Notes under the pieces: generated by a model
What the model saw: only the letters and a program-made list of their open reading frames with translations
Told to the model about the DNA's origin: nothing
Database searches by the model: none
Source of the DNA: an uncultured Acidocella sp.
Lineage (GTDB): Bacteria > Pseudomonadota > Alphaproteobacteria > Acetobacterales > Acetobacteraceae
DNA: 19,707 nt
Reading direction: 5' to 3'
NCBI RefSeq assembly: GCF_946222605.1
Contig: NZ_CAMIIE010000055.1
Span: 1-19,707, forward strand
Shown: one piece after another, positions 14,120-19,707 of the stretch
How the letters are laid out: every line of letters begins with the position of its first letter
Position numbering within the stretch: position 1 is the stretch's first letter
Translations under genes and position numbers: made by a program

Positions 14120-15373
14120 TCAATATTCCACGATCACGATGCCGGCACCGCCGCCGCCGCCCGGCGAACCCACCGGGCTACCGCCGGCCGAACAGCCGCC
14201 GCCGCCGCCGCCGCCGCCATAGCCCGGCGCCGCGACACCGGAGAGCGGCCCGCTGGCGCCGCGCCCATTGCCAGGGCCGCCGCCATCGCCGCCGCGGCAG
14301 GCAACGACGATGGAATCCGTCCCCACCGCGCCCGCCATATTCACCTGCCCGCCAAAGCCCTGCCCGCCCGCGCCGCCGGCATTGGCGAAATTCGTCGCGG
14401 TGCCGCCATTGCCGCCGGTGCCGCCGCCCGCGGTGATGAAGCCGCCGAAATTCGAGGCGCCGCCGCTGCCGCCATTGCCATACGCACCCGGCGCAGCGCC
14501 CCCGGCCCCGACCGTCACCAGAATCGCCTGGCCCGGAATCAGCCCGGAAATGATCCCGGTGACATGCGCCCCGGCGCCACCGCCGCCGCTGGGCATGGTG
14601 CTGTGATAGCCACCCGCCCCACCGCCGCCGATCGCCGTCACCTTCACCACGCTCACCCCGTTCGGCACCACAAACGTGCCAGACCCGGTAAAGACCTGCT
14701 GGTTGGCAAAGCCCGGCCGCAGCGCCGGCAATTTGTAGGACAGAAACGGCGCCTGCGGCAGCAGCGCGATGCTCGCCGCCGTCACCGCCGTCTGCCCGTA
14801 ATTCACCGTCACCACATAAAGCCCCACCCACCCGGCATCCACCGCCGGCGTGGTCTGCGTGCCGGACGAGGCCGCCGCCCCGGGCTTCACCTGCAGCTGC
14901 ACGCGCTGCACCCGCATCGTGTTCTGCGCGGTGCCGGAATTGGCCGGGCCGGAATAAGGCTGGGTCGGGTTGGCGGCGTTGACATAGGGCAGCACCACCG
15001 GATCGGCATCGCTCTCCGCGAACGCCGCCTCGATCAGATAATTGATCGACTGCCCGGAAGCCGTCGGCGCCGCCAGGGGGAAACTCGTCGCCTGCAGATT
15101 GATCCCGGTTTTGACGATCTGATCGGTCAGATCCGCCGCCAGGGACCCGTAGGACGTGGCATCCACGCTGGAGAGCTGGGTGATGCTGCCCGCCCCCACC
15201 ACCACCGCGAGCGAGGCCGGGACGGTCGGCGTGCAAGCCAGCCCATCCACCACCGTGCCGGTGCCCAGCGTCGCGGCACTCAGCGCCGCCAGCCCCACCA
15301 TGGCATTGCGATTGGTGGAGAGAATATCACTATCGAGCGGAATGCTGCCGGGATAGACGATGTTGCGATCCAT
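14120..15373 (-). CDS. Tail fibre with glycine-rich C-terminal domain
   Basis: A 417-residue fibre. The N-terminal half (about 1-215) looks like a fibre base: MDRNIVYPGSIPLDSDILST, then DGLACTPT and SLAVVVGAGSI beta segments. The C-terminal half (about 225-417) begins with FTGSGTFVVPNGVSVVKV and becomes an extended glycine-rich domain with many GGGGAG-type motifs, a run of eight glycines (386-393) and the end GAGIVIVEY. Glycine-rich domains of this kind occur at the receptor-binding ends of phage fibres; in phage S16 gp38 they form a polyglycine-II sandwich. ATG at 15373 is used because GAAGG lies 7 nt upstream and the longer in-frame ORF to 15547 runs into the preceding gene with basic, unrelated sequence. 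Confidence 0.82.
   Translation of the reverse strand: MDRNIVYPGSIPLDSDILSTNRNAMVGLAALSAATLGTGTVVDGLACTPTVPASLAVVVGAGSITQLSSVDATSYGSLAADLTDQIVKTGINLQATSFPLAAPTASGQSINYLIEAAFAESDADPVVLPYVNAANPTQPYSGPANSGTAQNTMRVQRVQLQVKPGAAASSGTQTTPAVDAGWVGLYVVTVNYGQTAVTAASIALLPQAPFLSYKLPALRPGFANQQVFTGSGTFVVPNGVSVVKVTAIGGGGAGGYHSTMPSGGGGAGAHVTGIISGLIPGQAILVTVGAGGAAPGAYGNGGSGGASNFGGFITAGGGTGGNGGTATNFANAGGAGGQGFGGQVNMAGAVGTDSIVVACRGGDGGGPGNGRGASGPLSGVAAPGYGGGGGGGGCSAGGSPVGSPGGGGGAGIVIVEY
14196..14218 (-). repeat. (CCG)n microsatellite encoding eight glycines
   Basis: Seven perfect CCG units plus CC on the plus strand lie within the glycine-rich receptor-binding domain. A change of whole units would keep the frame and alter the glycine run. 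Confidence 0.9.
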
Positions 15374-15383
15374 GAATGAGCCT

Positions 15384-16040
15384 TCAGTTGGTAAGCCGCG
15401 TCCAGGCGATGCTGGATGTCGGAATGAAGCCGGCGATCGTCTGATAAATCTCCGCATCGCTGACATTGCCGGCCAGCTCAGCCGCGGAACTATACGCCAT
15501 CGGCGCCACGCCATAGCCGCCAGGGCCGATGCCGTAGCCGCCAGCATGGTTGGCCGGCAGGGTATTCGGCCGGTAGGCGGTCAACAGAAACTGGTAGGGC
15601 ATCGCCAGGCTGCCATAGCCGCCCGCGCTGTTATATCCGGCATTGAGATTATAGCCGCCCGTGTCACTTGGGTTGCGCGGTTCAAAAATCACCGGCGTGC
15701 GCCCGGTCAGCACCGTCAACGCCGTGCTCAACGCCGCCCTGGTCGCGCGCGGCGCCAGCAGTGCGGCGCGCAGCCGGGTGCTGAACGCCGCATCCGCCTC
15801 GCCTGGCCGGCGCGGCAGGGCCGCGCCCGGATAATCCTGCCCCGCGATGTCCAGAAACACCCCGCTGGCGGTGGCGATGCGCAACTGCGCCCGCGCCTGC
15901 TGCAAAAGCGCGTAGATATTCGCCCAGCCTTGCCCCAGCCCGTTCAACAGCGCGGCGAGATTGGGCGCCTCATCGGCAAACCAGCCGGTCGGCAGCAGCT
16001 GCGCGAGACGGGCGGCCATATCGGACATATCGCCGATCAT
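15384..16040 (-). CDS. Phage baseplate protein, gpI-like
   Basis: A 218-residue protein in the position of P2 gpI, between baseplate J and the fibres; it would close the wedge and connect to the fibres. The N-terminal region (MSDMAARLAQLLPTGWFAD, ALLNGLGQGWANIYALLQQAR) and LDIAGQDYPGAALPRRPGEADAAF are typical of this group, followed by a helix with RATRAALSTALTVLTG. An unusual Gly/Tyr-rich stretch follows (GGYNLNAGYNSAGGYGS and later GGYGIGPGGYG). ATG at 16040 lies 1 nt after the J stop; a TTG at 16055 is the only upstream alternative. Assignment rests on position plus length and general pattern. Confidence 0.75.
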   Translation of the reverse strand: MIGDMSDMAARLAQLLPTGWFADEAPNLAALLNGLGQGWANIYALLQQARAQLRIATASGVFLDIAGQDYPGAALPRRPGEADAAFSTRLRAALLAPRATRAALSTALTVLTGRTPVIFEPRNPSDTGGYNLNAGYNSAGGYGSLAMPYQFLLTAYRPNTLPANHAGGYGIGPGGYGVAPMAYSSAAELAGNVSDAEIYQTIAGFIPTSSIAWTRLTN

Positions 16041-16041
16041 G

Positions 16042-17166
16042 TCAGGCCACCGCAATCACGCCGGCGCGCACCGCGCCGAACCTGCCGGGCACCAGATCCG
16101 CGCTGCCGCCATTCAGCAGCAATCCGGAAATATTGTTGATGGCGCTGGAAGCATCGTAAACCAGCTGCGCCAGCCTGGTGTAGCTCAAGGTGCCGCCCAC
16201 CGGCAGCGCCGCGATATAACCAGCCAGCGCCGCCGCCACGGCGGCCACCGCCACCGGATGGTCGGCCAGGCTGTCCGTGGTCAAGGTCAAAGAGATATCG
16301 GCCCGCGTCACCACCGGCCCCTGCACGGCGAAGCTCGTGCCAATCGGGCGCACCTGCTCCACCGCCTGCTGCACCGTCGCCAGCAGGCTGGCCGGCGGCG
16401 CCCCGGTGCCATCATCCACCGTCACCACGAAAAACCCCATCTGGGGCGCGCCGGTCTGGTCGAGATTTTCCGCAATCGCGTAGCTCAACCCCTGCATGAT
16501 GCCGGCAATGGCGCTTGCGATCGAACCCGTCGTCGCCTTCGACAATCCCGCCAGATACATGCCGAAGCGCTGCTTGAACGCGGCATCGCTTTCCGCATCC
16601 AGCCCGCCGGTCAAGGCATTCGGATTGCTCACGACATCCACCCCGGCAATCGCCGCGCTCAACAGCGAGATCGCCCCGGCCTGCACATTTCCAGCCTGCC
16701 CGGCGATGGCGGCCACCACCGTCACGCTCACCGCGGCGATATTCGCCGCCAGCACATAGCCGCCGAGCGTGGCGCTGTAGGCCGGATTGCCGCTGTCCGC
16801 GACAACGATGAAACTCTGCTGATTATTCGCCGTGCCGAAACTCGCCCCCACCGGGATCAAGGCCTGCAGGCTGGGCGTAAATCGCGACACCACCACAACC
16901 CCGCTGGCCGCCGTCGCCGGCAGCCGCGCAAACCCGAAATCCGCGCCGAAGCTGTCGCAATCCGCACCGGCACTGGTCGCCAGCCGGGTCGCGCTCAGCG
17001 TCTGCACGATCAGCCATTGCATCCACAGCGCCAGCGCCGCATTGGCCTCCAAAATCGCCCGCAGCACGGAACCGACCGTCAGATCCAGCAAGCTCGCCGC
17101 GGCCCCCTGAACAGACGCCGCCATCCCCTCCACCAGCGTGGAGAAATTCTGCAACGATAATCGCAT
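16042..17166 (-). CDS. Baseplate assembly protein J (P2 gpJ / Mu gp47 family)
   Basis: A 374-residue baseplate wedge protein. The family is recognisable from MRLSLQNFSTLVEGMAA at the start, a helix SLLDLTVGSVLRAILEANAALALWMQWL, the VVVSRFTPSLQALIPVGASF beta region, the AIAGQAGNVQAGAI and NPNALTGGLDAESDAAFKQRF signature near the centre, and a C-terminal domain with RPIGTSFAVQGP and VGGTLSYTRLAQLVYDA. The ATG at 17166 (AGGA upstream) replaces a longer in-frame start at 17253 that runs into the gp25-like gene. Its length fits P2 and Mu homologues. Confidence 0.93.
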   Translation of the reverse strand: MRLSLQNFSTLVEGMAASVQGAAASLLDLTVGSVLRAILEANAALALWMQWLIVQTLSATRLATSAGADCDSFGADFGFARLPATAASGVVVVSRFTPSLQALIPVGASFGTANNQQSFIVVADSGNPAYSATLGGYVLAANIAAVSVTVVAAIAGQAGNVQAGAISLLSAAIAGVDVVSNPNALTGGLDAESDAAFKQRFGMYLAGLSKATTGSIASAIAGIMQGLSYAIAENLDQTGAPQMGFFVVTVDDGTGAPPASLLATVQQAVEQVRPIGTSFAVQGPVVTRADISLTLTTDSLADHPVAVAAVAAALAGYIAALPVGGTLSYTRLAQLVYDASSAINNISGLLLNGGSADLVPGRFGAVRAGVIAVA

Positions 17167-17173
17167 GTCCGTC

Positions 17174-17536
17174 CTATATGGAAAATGAAAGCGATGCGGT
17201 CTGCCCGGTCGCGGCATCGACATATGAAACCGTGGCATTGACACTACCGTCATCGGCCATGCTCATCGAAACCGTTGGCGGCGGGGACTGCATCACCTGC
17301 GGCTCGCGCTGCATCTGCGTACGCACCAGCCCCGCCATCAGGCTCAACGCCGCCGGCTGGCCGATAAACTGCCCCAGCCCCGCCCCATAGCCAAGCTGCC
17401 AGATATAATCACCGGGATTGGTCAGCAGCCGGCGCAAAACCCGCTGCCGCACCAGCGCCTGATCATCGAGCGTCGCCAGATCGCCCGAGGCGCTCACCAT
17501 CAGATCGCCGCCAAACTGCAAGGCCAGATCAGCCAT
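17174..17536 (-). CDS. GPW/gp25-family baseplate wedge protein
   Basis: A 120-residue protein of the GPW/gp25 family, an essential baseplate wedge piece near the sheath. It starts with ALQFGGDLMVSASGDLATL, then VRQRVLRRLLTNPGDYIWQLGYGAGLGQF, the characteristic family block, and a QMQREPQV...VSMSMADDGSVNATVSY strand pair at the end. The ATG at 17536 overlaps the stop of the preceding gene (TGATG), giving translational coupling; a GTG one codon earlier is possible. Confidence 0.93.
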   Translation of the reverse strand: MADLALQFGGDLMVSASGDLATLDDQALVRQRVLRRLLTNPGDYIWQLGYGAGLGQFIGQPAALSLMAGLVRTQMQREPQVMQSPPPTVSMSMADDGSVNATVSYVDAATGQTASLSFSI

Positions 17537-18078
17537 CACACAATCTCCGTCGGCAGCCCGGTCATGCCGTTCGGCGCCTGGTGTTCGTGCCCGTCATAAG
17601 CGTTGCGCAACGCGGCCAACGTGCCGTGCGCGCCGCCCTGGTCAGAAATATCGCCGCTGACGACAAGATTGCCCTGCACCTTCACCGTCGGCGCCTGCAG
17701 CAGAATGCTGCCGTCATTGGCGAGTTTCACCACGCTGCCGCTTTGATGCAGCAGCCATAATTCGCCGGCCGGCGCGCCGGTGGCCTTGTCCTGCGCGGAC
17801 CATACCGCGCCAGCCACCACGCCCTGCTCCGCATCGCCTTCCTGCGCCAGCACCAGCACCTGCGTGCCCGGCGGCAAGGGTGCCGCCAGCCCCCAGCCAT
17901 TGCCCACCCAGCAGGACATCACCGGCAACCAGCCGCTCAGAACATTCTCAGGTTGGATCAGCACTTTCGCCGCATAGGCGACGGGGTCGAAGCTGGCCAC
18001 CAGCCCGAAGCGGAGCGTCCCTGCCAGGCCGTCCAGCCCCCCGGCATGGGCCTTGATCATATTCCGCAGCTGGTCCAT
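17536..18078 (-). CDS. Baseplate spike protein gpV (P2 gpV / Mu gp45 family)
   Basis: A 180-residue membrane-piercing spike protein. It has an N-terminal helix (LRNMIKAHAG), an OB-fold region about 20-95 (GTLRFGLVASFDP, PLPPGTQVLVLAQEGDAEQGVV) and a C-terminal triple beta-helix-like part of short repeats (GSVVKLANDGSILLQ, TVKVQGNLVVSGDI). Near the tip the sequence YDGHEHQAP contains an H164-x-H166 motif, like the HxH that binds iron at the tip of P2 gpV and phi92 gp138 spikes. Start at 18078 directly abuts the preceding stop. Its presence shows the particle is contractile (myovirus-like or R-type). Confidence 0.92.
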   Translation of the reverse strand: MDQLRNMIKAHAGGLDGLAGTLRFGLVASFDPVAYAAKVLIQPENVLSGWLPVMSCWVGNGWGLAAPLPPGTQVLVLAQEGDAEQGVVAGAVWSAQDKATGAPAGELWLLHQSGSVVKLANDGSILLQAPTVKVQGNLVVSGDISDQGGAHGTLAALRNAYDGHEHQAPNGMTGLPTEIV

Positions 18079-19053
18079 TCACGTCCCCCCGTAGGCTTTG
18101 AGGTTCTGCACAAACCCATCCCTGTCATTCAGCCGCCATTGCAGGGCGGCCACCTGGTAGCTGCCATCCAGCGCCGTCTGCGTACCGCTCAGCAGCAGCG
18201 TATCGCCAACCGCATAGCTGGCGTCGCCCGGCATCCGCCCCAGCAAAAGCTGCGCATGGCGCTGTACATTCTGCAAATAGGCGCTGGCATAATCCCCGGC
18301 CTGCTGGGTGGTCAGGTTGGGGCGCACCAGATTGGTCACCTTGCCGCTCCCCGCCGCTTGCGTCACCACCTGCTTCTCCCGGCAATTCCAGGACCGCACC
18401 GTGACACTGGCCGGCAACGCCGTGATCAGATCCACCTCCAGCCCCAGAAAATTCCGCGCCGTCACCATCCGCGACGTTCCGTTCAGCATCGGCCCGAAAT
18501 TCAGCGTGCCATTCACCACCGAAACCGTGAACCCCGCCGCCTCCGCCAGGCCGCAGAGCAGCGACCATTGCGTGCTCGCCCGCGCCCCCACCGTCAACGC
18601 GCTGCGCGCATGGTCGATCTGATAATACTGCCCGATCAGCGTCTGCGTCGGCGTCACATTCGCCGCCAACCCATGCGCCCGCGCCACCGCCAGGGCCACA
18701 TCGCTGGCCGTCTGGTTGACAAAGCTCTCGGAAATCTCGGTATCGATCAGCAACGCCGTCTCATCGCGCCCCTGCAGCACCGCCACCCCGCGCGCCAGAT
18801 CGAACCGGAGCGTCTCAACCAACCCCGACAAAAGCGGTACAAACCCAAACCCGTCCGCGCCGATTTCCAGCAGGATCGGCACCGGCGCGCCGCCTTCCAT
18901 CGCCAGCGGCAGCAAGGCGGCGGCACTGGCAGCGCAGACCAGCCGGTAGCGCCCGGCCTGGTACAACCCGGCCGCCTCCACCTCCAGCTCCACCACCCCG
19001 CCCAGCTCAACCCCGCCCAGGCTCACCCGCGCGCGCGGCTGCTCAACCGGCAA
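18079..19053 (-). CDS. Phage late control D / gp27-like baseplate hub protein
   Basis: A 324-residue hub protein of the gpD/gp27 group, which forms the central ring between tube and spike. Expected features are the RARVSLGGVELGGVVELEVEA opening, the middle domain around LLSGLVETLRFDLARGVAVLQGRDETALL, ISESFVNQTASDVALAVARAHGL, STQWSLLCGLAEAAGF and the C-terminal DTLLLSGTQTALDGSYQVAALQWRLND. The start is TTG at 19053, supported by GGAGG 5 nt upstream; the gene overlaps the preceding gene by 11 bp. No ATG close by fits the frame and length. Confidence 0.9.
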   Translation of the reverse strand: MPVEQPRARVSLGGVELGGVVELEVEAAGLYQAGRYRLVCAASAAALLPLAMEGGAPVPILLEIGADGFGFVPLLSGLVETLRFDLARGVAVLQGRDETALLIDTEISESFVNQTASDVALAVARAHGLAANVTPTQTLIGQYYQIDHARSALTVGARASTQWSLLCGLAEAAGFTVSVVNGTLNFGPMLNGTSRMVTARNFLGLEVDLITALPASVTVRSWNCREKQVVTQAAGSGKVTNLVRPNLTTQQAGDYASAYLQNVQRHAQLLLGRMPGDASYAVGDTLLLSGTQTALDGSYQVAALQWRLNDRDGFVQNLKAYGGT

Positions 19054-19228
19054 TGCCGCCTCCGGCCGAGGGGTTGCGTTCCGGGATCACCAAGGTCGTC
19101 ACCCCGCGCAGCACCGGATCGCTGATCTGGTTGGCCTGCGCGATGCGGATCCATTGCGTCGCATCCTGCAGATATTGCGCGGCGATGGCGAAGAGATTGC
19201 CGCCCGCCACAACGATGACCGTGCGCAT
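19043..19228 (-). CDS. Small LysM / tail protein X-like protein
   Basis: A 61-residue protein, MRTVIVVAGGNLFAIAAQYL followed by a DATQWIRIAQANQI helix and LRGVTTLVIPERNP. The alternating strand-helix-helix-strand plan and the final L-x-IPE resemble the LysM/gpX domain that caps the tail tube at the baseplate in P2-type phages. Here it sits directly before the hub gene, the usual order. ATG at 19228 has GGAGGCGG upstream and overlaps the preceding stop as TGATG. It ends with a short Gly-rich tail that is overlapped by the next gene. Confidence 0.8.
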   Translation of the reverse strand: MRTVIVVAGGNLFAIAAQYLQDATQWIRIAQANQISDPVLRGVTTLVIPERNPSAGGGIAG

Positions 19229-19707
19229 CAAACCGCCTCCAGAGCCGAATTCACCACCGCCCGGTTCACATAGCCGGACATCCCCGCCAACCCGGCCAGC
19301 TGCCCGCTACAGGCATTGATCTGCGTCAGCGCGTTAACCCCGGCGACAATCGTCGCCGCCCCCGCCAGGGCCGCGCCGGCTTCCCCCAGAGCGGTTCCAG
19401 CCGTGCCCATCGCCCCGGCAATCCCAGCTTGCGCCGCCCCCAGCGCCGCCAGGCTCGTCCCCGCCAGCACCTGCCCGGCCTGTCCGGCAAACCCCGTGGC
19501 GGCCGCGATGTCGTTGCCAATCAGCGTCGCCAAAGGCAGCGCCGCCGCCACATCCGCCAGCGGGTCGCTCACCACCACACAGGTCACCGCAAACGGAATC
19601 AGATTCGGCCGGCGATATTCCGCCACGAAGCTGCTGATGACGACGAGATAATAAAACCCGCCCCACACCAGCGGCATCTGGCTGCCCTGCGCCCGGGCAA
19701 TATCCAA
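19228..19707 (-). CDS. Phage tail/baseplate protein, N-terminus beyond window edge
   Basis: Only the C-terminal 159 residues are in the window, and any start codon at the very edge should be treated as arbitrary. The first part holds a tail-like beta motif (MPLVWGGFYYLVVISSFVAEYRRPNLIPFAVTCVV) with the W-G-x-F-Y...Y-x-x-PNLIPF arrangement that resembles tube-initiator or LysM-containing tail proteins. The remaining two thirds are Ala/Gly-rich and helical, ending NRAVVNSALEAV. Its position before the gpX and gpD genes supports a role in the tail-tube/baseplate junction, but the family was not established. Confidence 0.6.
   Translation of the reverse strand: MDIARAQGSQMPLVWGGFYYLVVISSFVAEYRRPNLIPFAVTCVVVSDPLADVAAALPLATLIGNDIAAATGFAGQAGQVLAGTSLAALGAAQAGIAGAMGTAGTALGEAGAALAGAATIVAGVNALTQINACSGQLAGLAGMSGYVNRAVVNSALEAV

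Larger units (their letters stand above)
4348..19707 (-). mobile_element. Contractile phage-tail cluster: prophage remnant, prophage end or tailocin (right end outside window)
   Basis: Seventeen genes on one strand encode a P2/Mu-style baseplate, host-recognition proteins and lysis functions. Gaps run from overlaps of up to 11 bp to at most 43 bp, so the block is likely one late operon. No integrase, transposase, repressor, terminase, portal, capsid, sheath, tube or tape-measure gene lies in the window, and no tRNA or direct-repeat att site was seen at the recX side. The left boundary lies between the recX stop (4304) and the last tail-cluster stop (4348). Whether DNA packaging and head genes exist to the right decides between prophage and R-type tailocin. 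Confidence 0.88.

Noticed and set aside
14150..14610. Possible CRISPR-like or tandem DNA repeat
   Set aside because: The repetition is glycine codon bias plus a short CCG microsatellite; there are no uniform repeats with unique spacers.
6706..15373. Diversity-generating retroelement acting on the fibres
   Set aside because: No reverse transcriptase or template/variable repeat pair was seen in the window, although one could lie outside it.
14072..15379. Plus-strand ORF of 435 codons and minus-strand ORF of 352 codons over the glycine-rich fibre
   Set aside because: Both are shadow frames of a glycine-rich GGN-codon region; the chosen frame has a ribosome site and a recognisable fibre start and end.
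15374..15547. 58-codon upstream extension of the glycine-rich fibre
   Set aside because: It overlaps the gpI-like gene and is basic unrelated sequence; the ATG at 15373 has a good Shine-Dalgarno.
17167..17253. 29-codon upstream extension of baseplate J
   Set aside because: It overlaps the gp25-like gene, and the family N-terminus begins at the ATG at 17166, which has AGGA upstream.

Overview
The window is GC-rich, densely coded DNA from an alphaproteobacterium. An Acetobacteraceae or other Rhodospirillales host is the best guess, from the general look of the proteins; no rRNA or other phylogenetic marker was available to test this. It has two parts: about 4.3 kb of ordinary chromosome on the left, and about 15.4 kb of a contractile phage-tail cluster that runs off the right edge.

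Chromosomal part (1-4304). It opens with the 5' part of a class I aspartate aminotransferase gene on the minus strand. Divergent from it are a small exported protein with two cysteines and, after a strong intrinsic terminator, an FKBP-type prolyl isomerase with every canonical active-site residue. A hairpin separates the FKBP gene from a convergent EcsC-family gene. Upstream of ecsC on the same strand are rplT (L20) and rpmI (L35), with a good sigma70-type promoter. The divergent neighbour of rpmI is a recX-family gene.

Phage-tail part (4348-19707, all on the minus strand, so genes read from right to left). In transcription order: a tail protein cut by the window edge, a LysM/tail-X-like protein, a gpD/gp27-like hub, the gpV spike (OB fold, terminal HxH iron-binding motif), a gp25/gpW wedge, baseplate J, and a gpI-like protein. 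Then come four large receptor-binding or host-surface proteins and a small putative fibre adaptor: a fibre with a glycine-rich C-terminus, the adaptor, a pectate-lyase-fold beta-helix tailspike, a fibre with collagen-like and Ig-like repeats, and a protein with a LamG-like region plus an SGNH esterase domain. A lysis block follows (coiled-coil/TM protein, GH108 endolysin, holin-like protein, Ala-rich protein), and the cluster ends with an unknown basic protein that converges on recX. The largest gap between genes is 43 bp and many genes overlap or abut, so this looks like one long late transcript whose promoter lies beyond the right edge.

The cluster would build a P2-like contractile baseplate with an unusually mixed set of surface-recognition and surface-degrading proteins, plus lysis functions to release the particle. 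No integrase, repressor, terminase, capsid, sheath or tape-measure gene is in view, so the window alone cannot separate a full prophage from an R-type tailocin. The best candidates for something new are the four-way receptor-binding array, the N-terminal module shared by two of its members, the SGNH esterase tail protein and the unknown last gene.
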